Shown here: in pieces, positions 29,997-37,184 of the stretch | Numbering within the stretch: the stretch's first letter is position 1 | How the letters are laid out: each line of letters starts with the position of its first letter | Source: Oxalobacter sp. | GTDB lineage: Bacteria > Pseudomonadota > Gammaproteobacteria > Burkholderiales > Burkholderiaceae_D | Assembly: GCA_018384065.1 (NCBI GenBank) | Contig: JAHAYL010000013.1 | Location: 1 to 40,513, forward strand | Length of the DNA stretch: 40,513 nucleotides | Reading direction: 5' to 3' | Notes under the pieces: generated by a model | The model's input: only the letters and a program-made list of their open reading frames with translations | Told to the model about the DNA's origin: nothing | Database searches by the model: none | Program-made: the position numbers and the translations under genes

Positions 29997-30080
29997 ATGA
30001 AAAAACTGTTGATAGTGTCCGCTGCAGTACTGGGTATGGTGTCTTCATCTGTCCAAAGCCTGGAAAGGGCTGTCCGCTGA
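29997..30080 (+). pseudogene. truncated exported-protein gene (signal peptide only)
   Basis: A good ribosome site (GGGGAAGGA) is followed by ATG and 27 codons encoding M-K-K-L-L-I-V-S-A-A-V-L-G-M-V-S-S-S-V, then a stop. This is nearly the signal peptide of the neighbouring small secreted proteins, but no mature domain follows. I read it as the leftover 5' end of a sixth family member, lost by deletion. It could also be translated as a tiny peptide. Confidence 0.55.
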
Positions 30081-30142
30081 CATTGGCCGGTTCTGGGAGT
30101 ATGCTCTGAATCTGGTTCAGTCTTTGTCTATGGAGGAAATTT

Positions 30143-30604
30143 ATGAAAAAACTGATTCTCGTCAGTATGGTCTCATTGGGATTGGTTTCTGGAAGTGTAA
30201 TTGCCCAGGATGCTGATATCTATGACGGCTGGGGAACCCTTGACAAAGTCACCGTCAACGGGAAAGAGCAACCCTGCCCATCCTCATCTGGCAAGTATTA
30301 CCACGACAATATGGGCAATAAACTGGGCGCCTGCCCGGCAAAACCAACCCAGGAAGATTTTGTGAAAGAAGCATCGTGGCTGATTGCCAATTATGACTGG
30401 CAGGATAAGGGAACCCGGTCCTATCTGGCTGAAGGCTGTACTTTAGTCAAAGCCAGGACACAGGCATATTACTATTGGAGCTGTAAGAAGCTGAAGGCGC
30501 TCAAGGATGCGAAGATTGAATTCACAGCATCCAATCTCAAGACCGTTGAGAATACGGAAAACAACCATCCTTTCTCAGTCGATCTGCTGGGTGCAGAAAG
30601 GTGA
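30143..30604 (+). CDS. small exported protein with four cysteines, unknown function
   Basis: A 153-residue protein with a typical Sec signal peptide (about 1-21, cleavage after V-I-A) and a mature part with four Cys (45, 64, 99, 114), many Tyr and Lys, and no hydrophobic segment: a small soluble periplasmic or secreted protein, probably with two disulfides. The ATG has a strong AGGAGG-like ribosome site. It lies between the truncated copy and the first clear member of the paralogue family, on the same strand. It does not share that family's W-N-K-P-K core. A K-D-A-K-I-E-F stretch resembles K-D-A-E-I-E-V in the protein at 32408-32785, a weak hint of distant relation. I do not recognise the family. 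Confidence 0.75.
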   Translation: MKKLILVSMVSLGLVSGSVIAQDADIYDGWGTLDKVTVNGKEQPCPSSSGKYYHDNMGNKLGACPAKPTQEDFVKEASWLIANYDWQDKGTRSYLAEGCTLVKARTQAYYYWSCKKLKALKDAKIEFTASNLKTVENTENNHPFSVDLLGAER

Positions 30605-30632
30605 GCAGGAATCCCTTCATAAGCGGTAGGTC

Positions 30633-31100
30633 ATGATGAGAAAATTGTTGGTGCTCGGCTTGGTCTCCTTTGGCATGGTCTCTGCCAGTGCGTTTGGCGG
30701 GGAAACTTATGAGGAACGCTATGAGACCAGTAAACACAATATCCGGATTACCTGTTCCAGTGAAGAAAACTGCCTCTATCAGTCTTGGAACAAGCCCAAA
30801 GCCATTGGGCAGGGAAAACCGGACCTTGAAATCAGGAATGGGTATTTTGAACCTGGTGCCGGCGCATCAAGGATGGCGTTGACCTGCGAGGAAGGCAATT
30901 ATATTTTTACAAAAGGCGATACCTATATCCGTGTCAGGACAGGGCTTAACCGGAATGAACGCTACTGTTTCGTGGAACGGCCGCCAAAGGACGCGGGCGA
31001 CCTGACGGTTTACATTGACGCTGATAAAAGGGAAGGCCATTACAACTATAAAAAGAAGGCCCATTATTGGCTGTGGAAGGGCAAACGTTCCAAACGCTGA
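30633..31100 (+). CDS. small exported protein, W-N-K-P-K paralogue family member 1
   Basis: A 155-residue precursor with a signal peptide (about 1-22). The mature part has T-S-K-H-N-I-R-I-T-C (32-41), Y-Q-S-W-N-K-P-K (49-56) and I-G-Q-G-K-P-D-L (58-65), then C85, a Y-I-F-T-K-G-D-T strand, C112 and G-D-L-T-V-Y-I-D (122-129). The cysteines at 41, 47, 85 and 112 line up with those in the proteins at 31523-31957 and 31954-32391, so these are paralogues with two likely disulfides and a beta-rich fold. It is basic at the C terminus. It follows the previous gene by 28 bases and faces the TIGR04076-like gene. Function unknown. ATG 30636 is an alternative start. Confidence 0.8.
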   Translation: MMRKLLVLGLVSFGMVSASAFGGETYEERYETSKHNIRITCSSEENCLYQSWNKPKAIGQGKPDLEIRNGYFEPGAGASRMALTCEEGNYIFTKGDTYIRVRTGLNRNERYCFVERPPKDAGDLTVYIDADKREGHYNYKKKAHYWLWKGKRSKR

Positions 31101-31111
31101 TGTTGAGAGGG

Positions 31112-31426
31112 TTAACCGGCATCTTCATCCATTGTTTCCAATAGGAAGCTCACAGGGCGGAAGCCGTCATTGCAGGAAATCATGGCGGATTTCCTGTTTT
31201 TCATCCAGCCGTTGTAGAAATTCTCTCCACCATGGGCAAGTGCCATCACAAAAGCGGAGATGCTGTCCCATGCACTGTCGCAGAATCCAGCCGGCTTCTG
31301 CCAGCCGTTGGCGATGAAAACCTGTCCCAGCTTCATATTGCAGGGATTGTCCAAAGGGTTTTCATACTGCTCGATGAGGTCTGGGTAGCTGGTCATTTTC
31401 ATGACAGTGATACGGACCTTTTTCAT
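31112..31426 (-). CDS. TIGR04076-like small protein
   Basis: A 104-residue protein without a signal peptide that fits the uncharacterised TIGR04076 family: M-K-K-V-R-I-T-V at the start, a P-C-N-M-K-L-G-Q-V-F segment, P-A-G-F-C-D-S-A-W in the middle and a C-terminal C-N-D-G-F-R-P-V-S-F-L-L-E. Members are small, probably cytoplasmic proteins of unknown role with conserved Cys. The TAAGGAG ribosome site lies just upstream of the ATG at 31426. It sits between the exported-protein genes, convergent with member 1 (gap 11 bases) and downstream of member 2 on its own strand. Confidence 0.75.
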   Translation of the reverse strand: MKKVRITVMKMTSYPDLIEQYENPLDNPCNMKLGQVFIANGWQKPAGFCDSAWDSISAFVMALAHGGENFYNGWMKNRKSAMISCNDGFRPVSFLLETMDEDAG

Positions 31427-31522
31427 AAGCCGTCATTCTCCTTAGCAACTGGTTCATCTGAAATCAAACAGGGTTTCCAAGGACGGATATCCGGGAACAG
31501 GAAACCGCTTTTTTCAGTCTGT

Positions 31523-31957
31523 TCATTTTTGATAGACCCAGTAATGGTCTTTCAGCTGCCCGTCAATCTTGATGGTCATGTCACCCCAGACCTTGCGGGG
31601 AGCTTTTGCGGAAGTGGCGCATTGATTGCCAATCCCTTCTTCACTGCCCTGCATTTCCAGGACCACATTGCCTTTTATGAAGGTGAACCTGTCACAGCTT
31701 GCCAGGCAACGGTCTGGGTCGGTGCAGTCCCGCATATAGCCCATGCCAACGGTCCCCGGCATCGTGAAATCCGGTTTTCCTTGCCCTATGCGTTTCGGCT
31801 TGTTCCAGGATTCATAGGTGCAGCTATTGGTATTGTCGGTGAAAGGGCAGGAAATCCGGATATTGTGCCTGCTGGTCTGGAATACAGAGGTCCCTGCAAC
31901 CGCATTACCGGCAATCAACCCCAGCGCAACAGCACCAATCAATAAAGTTTTCTTCAT
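31523..31957 (-). CDS. small exported protein, W-N-K-P-K paralogue family member 2
   Basis: A 144-residue precursor with a signal peptide (about 1-21, after A-V-A). Mature part: T-S-R-H-N-I-R-I-S-C (28-37), Y-E-S-W-N-K-P-K-R-I-G-Q-G-K-P-D (48-63) and G-D-M-T-I-K-I-D-G (125-133). Cys 37, 46, 88 and 113 align with the family; an extra pair (78, 84) could form a third disulfide. The frame is open further upstream, but ATG 31957 gives the standard signal peptide and overlaps the stop of member 3 by four bases (ATGA), indicating coupled translation. Function unknown. Confidence 0.8.
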   Translation of the reverse strand: MKKTLLIGAVALGLIAGNAVAGTSVFQTSRHNIRISCPFTDNTNSCTYESWNKPKRIGQGKPDFTMPGTVGMGYMRDCTDPDRCLASCDRFTFIKGNVVLEMQGSEEGIGNQCATSAKAPRKVWGDMTIKIDGQLKDHYWVYQK

Positions 31958-32391
31958 CTTTCCTCGTCGTATAACCGGTACTGGCTGCTCAGTTTTCCAT
32001 TGATATGTACGGTCAGACTGCCATTGGTGCCGGGCTTCCTGCCATAGCATGTCCGGCTGCTGCTGTAATCGCGGTTGATATGGATGGCAGTATCACCATC
32101 CATGAAAGAAAACTGGCGGAGCCGGCAATGGACACCTTTGACGGGCATATAGCTCTCGGTATTTGCAGAACCATTGTTGATTTCAAGGTCAGGGTCTCCC
32201 TGCCCGACCTTCTTTGGCTTGTTCCATGCCTGGTAGGTGCAGTTTTCAGAAAAAACGGAAGACAGTTCACCGAAGCACTGTACCTTGATATGGTGTTTCG
32301 ATGTCTGGAAAAGATAAGCCGCAGAATCCGCCATCACCGGGGCAGACAGCAGCCCCAAAGTGATTGCGGAAACCATCAACCGTTTCTTCAT
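31954..32391 (-). CDS. small exported protein, W-N-K-P-K paralogue family member 3
   Basis: A 145-residue precursor with a signal peptide (about 1-21, after V-M-A). Mature part: T-S-K-H-H-I-K-V-Q-C (30-39), Y-Q-A-W-N-K-P-K-K-V-G-Q-G-D-P-D-L (53-69), then C89, F-S-F-M-D-G-D-T (a strand matching I-F-T-K-G-D-T of member 1), C115 and G-S-L-T-V-H-I-N-G (124-132). The four Cys (39, 51, 89, 115) match the other two members. It is the middle gene of a three-gene - strand set with the gene at 32408-32785 (16-base gap) upstream and member 2 overlapping downstream. Function unknown. Confidence 0.8.
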   Translation of the reverse strand: MKKRLMVSAITLGLLSAPVMADSAAYLFQTSKHHIKVQCFGELSSVFSENCTYQAWNKPKKVGQGDPDLEINNGSANTESYMPVKGVHCRLRQFSFMDGDTAIHINRDYSSSRTCYGRKPGTNGSLTVHINGKLSSQYRLYDEER

Positions 32392-32407
32392 GGCGTTTTC
32401 TGCAGGC

Positions 32408-32785
32408 TCAACGGCAGATCAGTGAGCGGATGGCATCAGCTTTGTACGGGTTGTCCACGGCATCGTAATCGGTCTTCCGTTTATAGTAGCCGTGCTCGAC
32501 TTCGATTTCCGCATCCTTGATGACCGGACCGCCGGAACAGTTGGTCTGGTAATGCTTGTATTCAATGTCACCGTCTTCCCGGTCAACCTTCTTCAGCCAG
32601 ATGCCTCTTTTGCTGCCGACATCTTTTGCGCGGTAGGAGGTGGCGTCTTCATAATCGTTCTGCCAAGGTACCCATTTGGCGCCTGTCAGTTCCCCTTTAG
32701 GGATGTTGGCAGGTGATGCGTTTGCATGGACGGATGGCAGGAGGAAGCCAAGTCCCAAGGCAGAGGCGATCAACAGTTTCTTCAT
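32408..32785 (-). CDS. small exported protein, unknown function
   Basis: A 125-residue precursor with a signal peptide (about 1-22, after V-H-A). The mature part is hydrophilic, with W-V-P-W-Q-N-D-Y, several Lys/Asp runs, and only two Cys (one in T-N-C-S-G-G-P and one at the penultimate position), which could form one disulfide. It lacks the W-N-K-P-K core of its downstream neighbours. It is the first gene of the - strand set 32785-31523 and so would be nearest the promoter in the spacer shared with the restriction enzyme gene. ATG 32785 has an AGGA ribosome site. Confidence 0.75.
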   Translation of the reverse strand: MKKLLIASALGLGFLLPSVHANASPANIPKGELTGAKWVPWQNDYEDATSYRAKDVGSKRGIWLKKVDREDGDIEYKHYQTNCSGGPVIKDAEIEVEHGYYKRKTDYDAVDNPYKADAIRSLICR

Positions 32786-32911
32786 GGAATTCTCCTATAA
32801 AAACAGCGGTTGATTGAACACTTTCTGTCAGGTTCAGCTATCATTGACTGAAGGTGCATGTTGAACTGCATTGTTAATTATAAATGACTTTTACAACAAC
32901 AGGATAACGGG

Positions 32912-35740
32912 TTGAGGATGGTTGCTCTCAGTCTCAATGCACAGCGTCAGGCAGCGGAACGGTTTGTCCAGAAATGGCAGGGTGCCGAAGGCTATGAAAA
33001 AGGCGAAGACAGCATTTTCTGGACGGAACTGCTGCATGATGTCTATGGGGTGACCGATGTCTCGCAGTTTGTCGAATTCCAGAAGCCGGTTGAGCTGGAA
33101 CGGGGAAAAGATGGCAAAAAGACCCGGTGGGGCTATATCGACACCTATATCCCCTCAACCCGGGTGCTGATTGAGCAGAAAAGCGCAACCAAGAAACTGG
33201 ATGCGAAGAAAGGTCAGTCCGATGACAGCCTGTTGACGCCGTTTGAACAGGCACAGCGGTATTCCAACCGGCTGCCGTTGTCACAGCATGCCAAATGGAT
33301 CATCACCTGCAACTTCAGGCAGTTCCAGCTGTATTGGATGGAAAAACCGAATGACCCGCCCATCGAGTTTTCCCTCAGTGACCTGGCAGACCCCCGGTAT
33401 TTCACCCTGCTGAACCTGCTGGTCGAAGACCGGAACGAACGCCCGCGGATTGAAGAAGAAATCTCCATTGAGGCAGGGGAAATCGTCGGGAAACTGTATG
33501 ATGGTCTGTTGGCACAGTATGAAGACAGGGACAATCCGTCAGCAGAAACCTACAGGAGCCTCAATATCCTCTGTGTCCGGCTGGTGTTCTGCCTGTATGC
33601 CGAAGATGTCGAACTGTTTGAAGAGCACCAGCGGTTCCACCGATATATCCAGTCTTTCAGGCCGGCGCAGGTCAATGGCGCACTGCAACGGCTGTTCGAT
33701 GTCCTGGATACCCCCATCGAAGACCGGGAGAAATACCTGGATCCCGAGCTGGCAGGTTTCCCTTATGTCAATGGCGGACTGTTTTCCAAGGATATCAAGA
33801 TAGCCATTCCGCTGTTCACCGAAGAGCTGGTCCATCTGCTGATGGATGAGGCGAGTGCCGGGATTGACTGGTCGAAAATCGACCCGACCATCTTCGGGGC
33901 GGTGTTTGAAAGCACCCTGAACGCCGAGACAAGACGGCAGGGCGGGATGCACTACACCTCGGTCGAGAACATCCGGAAAGTCATCTGCCCATTGTTCCTG
34001 GATGCGCTCTGGGAAGAATTCGACCAGCTCAAGCGTGACCAGAAAGCCAGCACCCGGAAGCGGATTGCCAACCTGAAACAGTTCCAGCAGAAACTGGGTT
34101 CACTGACATTCCTTGACCCCGCCTGCGGTTCTGGCAACTTCCTGACCCAGACCTATCTGGAACTGCGCCGTCTGGAGAATGAGGTCCTGCGGATTACCGA
34201 AAGGGGGCAGGTCAGTTTTGGATTCACCGTCAAGGACCTGATCAAGGTTTCAATCAGCCAGTTCTACGGGATAGAGATAAATGATTTTGCCGTTTCGGTT
34301 GCCCAGACCGCCCTCTGGATTGCCGAGAGCCAGATGTTCCGGAAAACAGCGGACATCGTGCAGGTGGTCGATGATTTCCTGCCGTTGAAGTCTTATCCGA
34401 ACATCGTGGAAGGCAATGCCCTCCGGATGGATTGGAATACCTTGGTGCCGAAAGAAAAGTTGGATTACATCATGGGGAATCCACCTTTTATCGGTTATGC
34501 CTATCAAAGCAAAGCTCAGAAAGAAGATCTACAACAGATTTATGCACAGGCAAAGAACATCGATTATGTGGCGGGCTGGTACTTCAAGTCAGCGGAACTG
34601 ATGCGGGGAAATACCATCAGGGCAGCCTTGGTTTCCACAAACAGCATCAGCCAGGGCGAACAGGTTGAGGCGGTCTGGAAACCGTTGATGGAACAGTATG
34701 GCGTTCATATCGATTTTGCCTGGCGCCCATTCATATGGGACAGCGATACCAGGGACAAGGCGCATGTACACTGCGTCATCATCGGCTTTTCCTGTGGTGA
34801 ACCGTATCGGGAAAAAACGATTTTTGATGGGAACAGCCACACAATGGTGGCGCATATCAACCCTTATCTGGTTGATGCCCCAGATATTTTTATAACAAAG
34901 CATCAAAAACCATTAAGTGATGTTTCTTTAATGAATAAAGGAAATCAGCCGACAGATGATGGTAATTTTTACTTAACAGAAGCAGAACGAGAAGAAGTTT
35001 TAATGTGGGAACCTGAAATTAGACCTTATATTAGAAGAATTTGTGGATCGGCTGAATTTATTAATAACAAAAAAAGATTTTGTTTGTGGCTATATGGCGT
35101 TTCCCCTGCAATTATCAATAAGTCAAGATTTATCACTAATCGTATTAAAAAAGTTAAAGAATTTCGTTTAAACAGTACAAAAAAAGCTACTGTTCTAAGT
35201 GCACAGAAACCTGCATTGTTTCAAGAGATAAGACAACCAAATACAGAATATTTGCTCATTCCAAGAGTTAGTTCGGAAAGAAGGAATTATTTACCAGTTG
35301 GTTTCTTAAAGCCAGAGGTGATTGTTAATGATAGTGTTTTAATTGTTCCTAATGCTACATTGTATGAACTTGGAATAATTACCTCATCTGTCCATATGGC
35401 ATGGATGCGGGCAGTGGCAGGTCGATTAAAGAGTGATTACAGATATTCCAATACGATTGTCTATAACAATTTTATCTGGCCGGATGTCACTGAGGAACAG
35501 AAAGACTGTATAGCAGAAACAGCTCAGGGAATCCTGGATGCACGGAATAAGTATCCAGACAGTTCTTTGGCAGACCTTTATGATGTGCTGACGATGCCGC
35601 CTGACCTGTTGAAAGCCCATCAGGCAAATGACAGGGTGGTGATGGCAGCTTATGGTTTTCCTGTTGACATGACCGAGCCAGAAATCGTTGCAGAACTGAT
35701 GAAACGGTATCAGGCAAAACTTGCTGAGGCAAAAGGATAA
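32912..35740 (+). CDS. single-chain restriction-modification enzyme, MmeI-like (type IIL)
   Basis: A 942-residue protein matching the MmeI architecture, in which one chain both methylates adenine and cuts DNA. N-terminal nuclease part: W-G-Y-I-D (Asp77) and I-E-Q-K (Glu88, Lys90), a PD-(D/E)xK-type motif. Helical spacer about 180-340. Methyltransferase: L-D-P-A-C-G-S-G-N-F-L (about 401-411, SAM loop) and catalytic G-N-P-P-F (522-526). Specificity domain about 655-850, then a C-terminal domain ending A-Y-G-F-P-V-D-M. Within the gene, 34981-35160 is only 31% G+C, against 56% at 33601-33780, so the specificity region looks imported. No separate R, M or S genes flank it, as expected for this type. 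Start is TTG 32912 with AGGA seven bases upstream, or ATG 32918. Confidence 0.88.
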   Translation: MRMVALSLNAQRQAAERFVQKWQGAEGYEKGEDSIFWTELLHDVYGVTDVSQFVEFQKPVELERGKDGKKTRWGYIDTYIPSTRVLIEQKSATKKLDAKKGQSDDSLLTPFEQAQRYSNRLPLSQHAKWIITCNFRQFQLYWMEKPNDPPIEFSLSDLADPRYFTLLNLLVEDRNERPRIEEEISIEAGEIVGKLYDGLLAQYEDRDNPSAETYRSLNILCVRLVFCLYAEDVELFEEHQRFHRYIQSFRPAQVNGALQRLFDVLDTPIEDREKYLDPELAGFPYVNGGLFSKDIKIAIPLFTEELVHLLMDEASAGIDWSKIDPTIFGAVFESTLNAETRRQGGMHYTSVENIRKVICPLFLDALWEEFDQLKRDQKASTRKRIANLKQFQQKLGSLTFLDPACGSGNFLTQTYLELRRLENEVLRITERGQVSFGFTVKDLIKVSISQFYGIEINDFAVSVAQTALWIAESQMFRKTADIVQVVDDFLPLKSYPNIVEGNALRMDWNTLVPKEKLDYIMGNPPFIGYAYQSKAQKEDLQQIYAQAKNIDYVAGWYFKSAELMRGNTIRAALVSTNSISQGEQVEAVWKPLMEQYGVHIDFAWRPFIWDSDTRDKAHVHCVIIGFSCGEPYREKTIFDGNSHTMVAHINPYLVDAPDIFITKHQKPLSDVSLMNKGNQPTDDGNFYLTEAEREEVLMWEPEIRPYIRRICGSAEFINNKKRFCLWLYGVSPAIINKSRFITNRIKKVKEFRLNSTKKATVLSAQKPALFQEIRQPNTEYLLIPRVSSERRNYLPVGFLKPEVIVNDSVLIVPNATLYELGIITSSVHMAWMRAVAGRLKSDYRYSNTIVYNNFIWPDVTEEQKDCIAETAQGILDARNKYPDSSLADLYDVLTMPPDLLKAHQANDRVVMAAYGFPVDMTEPEIVAELMKRYQAKLAEAKG

Positions 35741-35755
35741 TCAAGGAGAATGGAT

Positions 35756-36277
35756 ATGAATGAAGTCATCAATGCGATTCTTTCAAGAAGAAGCTGCAAG
35801 AAATACAAACCGGACATGGTGCCGGACCAGTTGATTGACCAGATTATTGAGGCTGGGCTGTATGCCGCAAGTGCGATGGGATGGCAAAGCCCGATTATTG
35901 TTGCGGTCAAGGACAAAGGCACCCGGGACATGCTGTCTGGTCTGAATGCGAAATATGACCCTTTCAAGCGGAAAGACCCTTTTTATGGGGCGCCGGTTGT
36001 CCTGGCGGTCTTGGTGGAAAAGAAGTTCCGGACAGCGCTTTATGATGGCAGCCTTGTCTTGGGCAACATGATGCTTGCCGCCCATTCATTGGGCATCGGC
36101 AGCTGTTGGATCCATCGGGCGAAAGAAGCTTTCAACGACCCGGAAGGCAAATCATTGCTTCAGAAGCTGGGCATCCAAGGTGATTATGAAGGCATCGGTC
36201 ATTGTGTCATCGGGTATCCCGATGTCCTGCCATCAAGCCCACTCCCGAGAAGGCCCAACAGGGTGTACCGGGTCTGA
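35756..36277 (+). CDS. nitroreductase-family FMN oxidoreductase
   Basis: A 173-residue protein of the nitroreductase fold: it opens with N-A-I-L-S-R-R-S-C-K-K-Y-K-P (FMN-phosphate-binding Arg residues), has A-S-A-M-G-W-Q-S-P (FMN loop), A-P-V-V-L-A-V-L-V, and M-M-L-A-A-H-S-L-G-I-G-S-C-W-I-H-R-A, the standard second FMN segment, and ends with the G-Y-P motif. Members reduce nitro compounds, quinones or flavins with NAD(P)H; the substrate is unknown. I prefer ATG 35756 over 35750 because AGGAG lies seven bases ahead of it. It starts 15 bases after the restriction enzyme stop. Confidence 0.9.
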   Translation: MNEVINAILSRRSCKKYKPDMVPDQLIDQIIEAGLYAASAMGWQSPIIVAVKDKGTRDMLSGLNAKYDPFKRKDPFYGAPVVLAVLVEKKFRTALYDGSLVLGNMMLAAHSLGIGSCWIHRAKEAFNDPEGKSLLQKLGIQGDYEGIGHCVIGYPDVLPSSPLPRRPNRVYRV

Positions 36278-36330
36278 AAGCCGCTGACCTTGGAAAGGGA
36301 CACAAATCAACAGATGGAGGAAAAGAGACG

Positions 36331-36870
36331 ATGATTTACGACTACACCCTGACGACGGGAACAGGTGATGAGCTGAACTTGGCGGATTACCGGGGGAAAG
36401 TCATCCTGGTGGTGAACACTGCTACCGGTTGTGGCTTTACGCCGCAATATGCTCCGATTGAGCAGTTGTATAAGGACTACCATGATAAGGGGCTGGAAAT
36501 CCTGGATATCCCCTGCAACCAGTTTGGTGGGCAGGCCCCCGGAACCGATGATGAAATCCATGAATTCTGTACGGTGCATTTCAATACGACATTCCCCCAG
36601 ATGAGGAAGGCGGATGTGAATGGTGAAAACGAACTGCCGCTTTACACGTACCTGAAATCACAGAAGGGTTTTGCGGGGTTTGACGAACATCCCTACAAGG
36701 CATTGCTGGAGAAGATGTTTGCAAAGGATGATCCGGACTGGGCTGAGAAGCCGGATATCAAATGGAATTTCACAAAGTTTGTCATCGACCGGAAAGGCAA
36801 TGTTGTGGCGCGCTTTGAGCCGACGGCTGATATGGACGCTGTGGAATCATGTATCAAGGCGTTGCTGTAA
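36331..36870 (+). CDS. glutathione peroxidase family protein (Cys type)
   Basis: A 179-residue peroxidase that reduces hydrogen peroxide or lipid peroxides using glutathione or thioredoxin. The active site is N-T-A-T-G-C-G-F-T-P-Q (Cys where animal enzymes have selenocysteine). The tetrad partners are visible in I-P-C-N-Q-F-G-G-Q-A-P-G (Gln) and K-W-N-F-T-K-F (Trp, Asn). The frame stays open upstream to 36202, but ATG 36331 has a clear GGAGG site ten bases before it and gives the normal family start. The length is slightly above the usual 160 because of an insert around residues 110-135. No signal peptide is visible. It follows the nitroreductase by 53 bases; both are redox enzymes. Confidence 0.94.
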   Translation: MIYDYTLTTGTGDELNLADYRGKVILVVNTATGCGFTPQYAPIEQLYKDYHDKGLEILDIPCNQFGGQAPGTDDEIHEFCTVHFNTTFPQMRKADVNGENELPLYTYLKSQKGFAGFDEHPYKALLEKMFAKDDPDWAEKPDIKWNFTKFVIDRKGNVVARFEPTADMDAVESCIKALL

Positions 36871-37184
36871 GGAGTTGATTGTCTCCTGTTATAGAAATCG
36901 TGTCATGGTGGCAGTGTTTCTTCCCGGATTGACTGAAATGGTCAATTAGTTGGAGAAAAATCGAAAATAGAATTGATGCAATTTCAGCAAAGCAGAATAT
37001 AATAGATATCTAATAATATGTTTTTTCTAAAGAAATGTTGTAATTTGTAGGAAATCTACGCAGTAGACATTGAAAAAAACGTTATTAGACATCATAATAT
37101 CGAGCATCATACCTCTCCCGCTTAGCTTTGTGGCCTGTTGGTCGGCAAATGATGCGAATATGGAGAGGTTTTCTATTTCTGCCT
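36871..37184. other. AT-rich spacer ahead of the Abi gene
   Basis: A 314-base segment with no convincing gene. It becomes AT-rich from about 36950 and contains a perfect -10 element, a GTAG/CTAC hairpin (about 37047-37059) and short direct ATATAATAGATAT-like runs. The composition differs from the gpx gene, marking the edge of a possibly imported Abi segment. Confidence 0.4.
36973..37003 (+). promoter_or_regulatory. possible promoter of the Abi gene
   Basis: TTGATG at 36973-36978 and a perfect TATAAT at 36998-37003, with a rather long 19-base spacer, about 180 bases ahead of the proposed Abi start. Confidence 0.35.
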
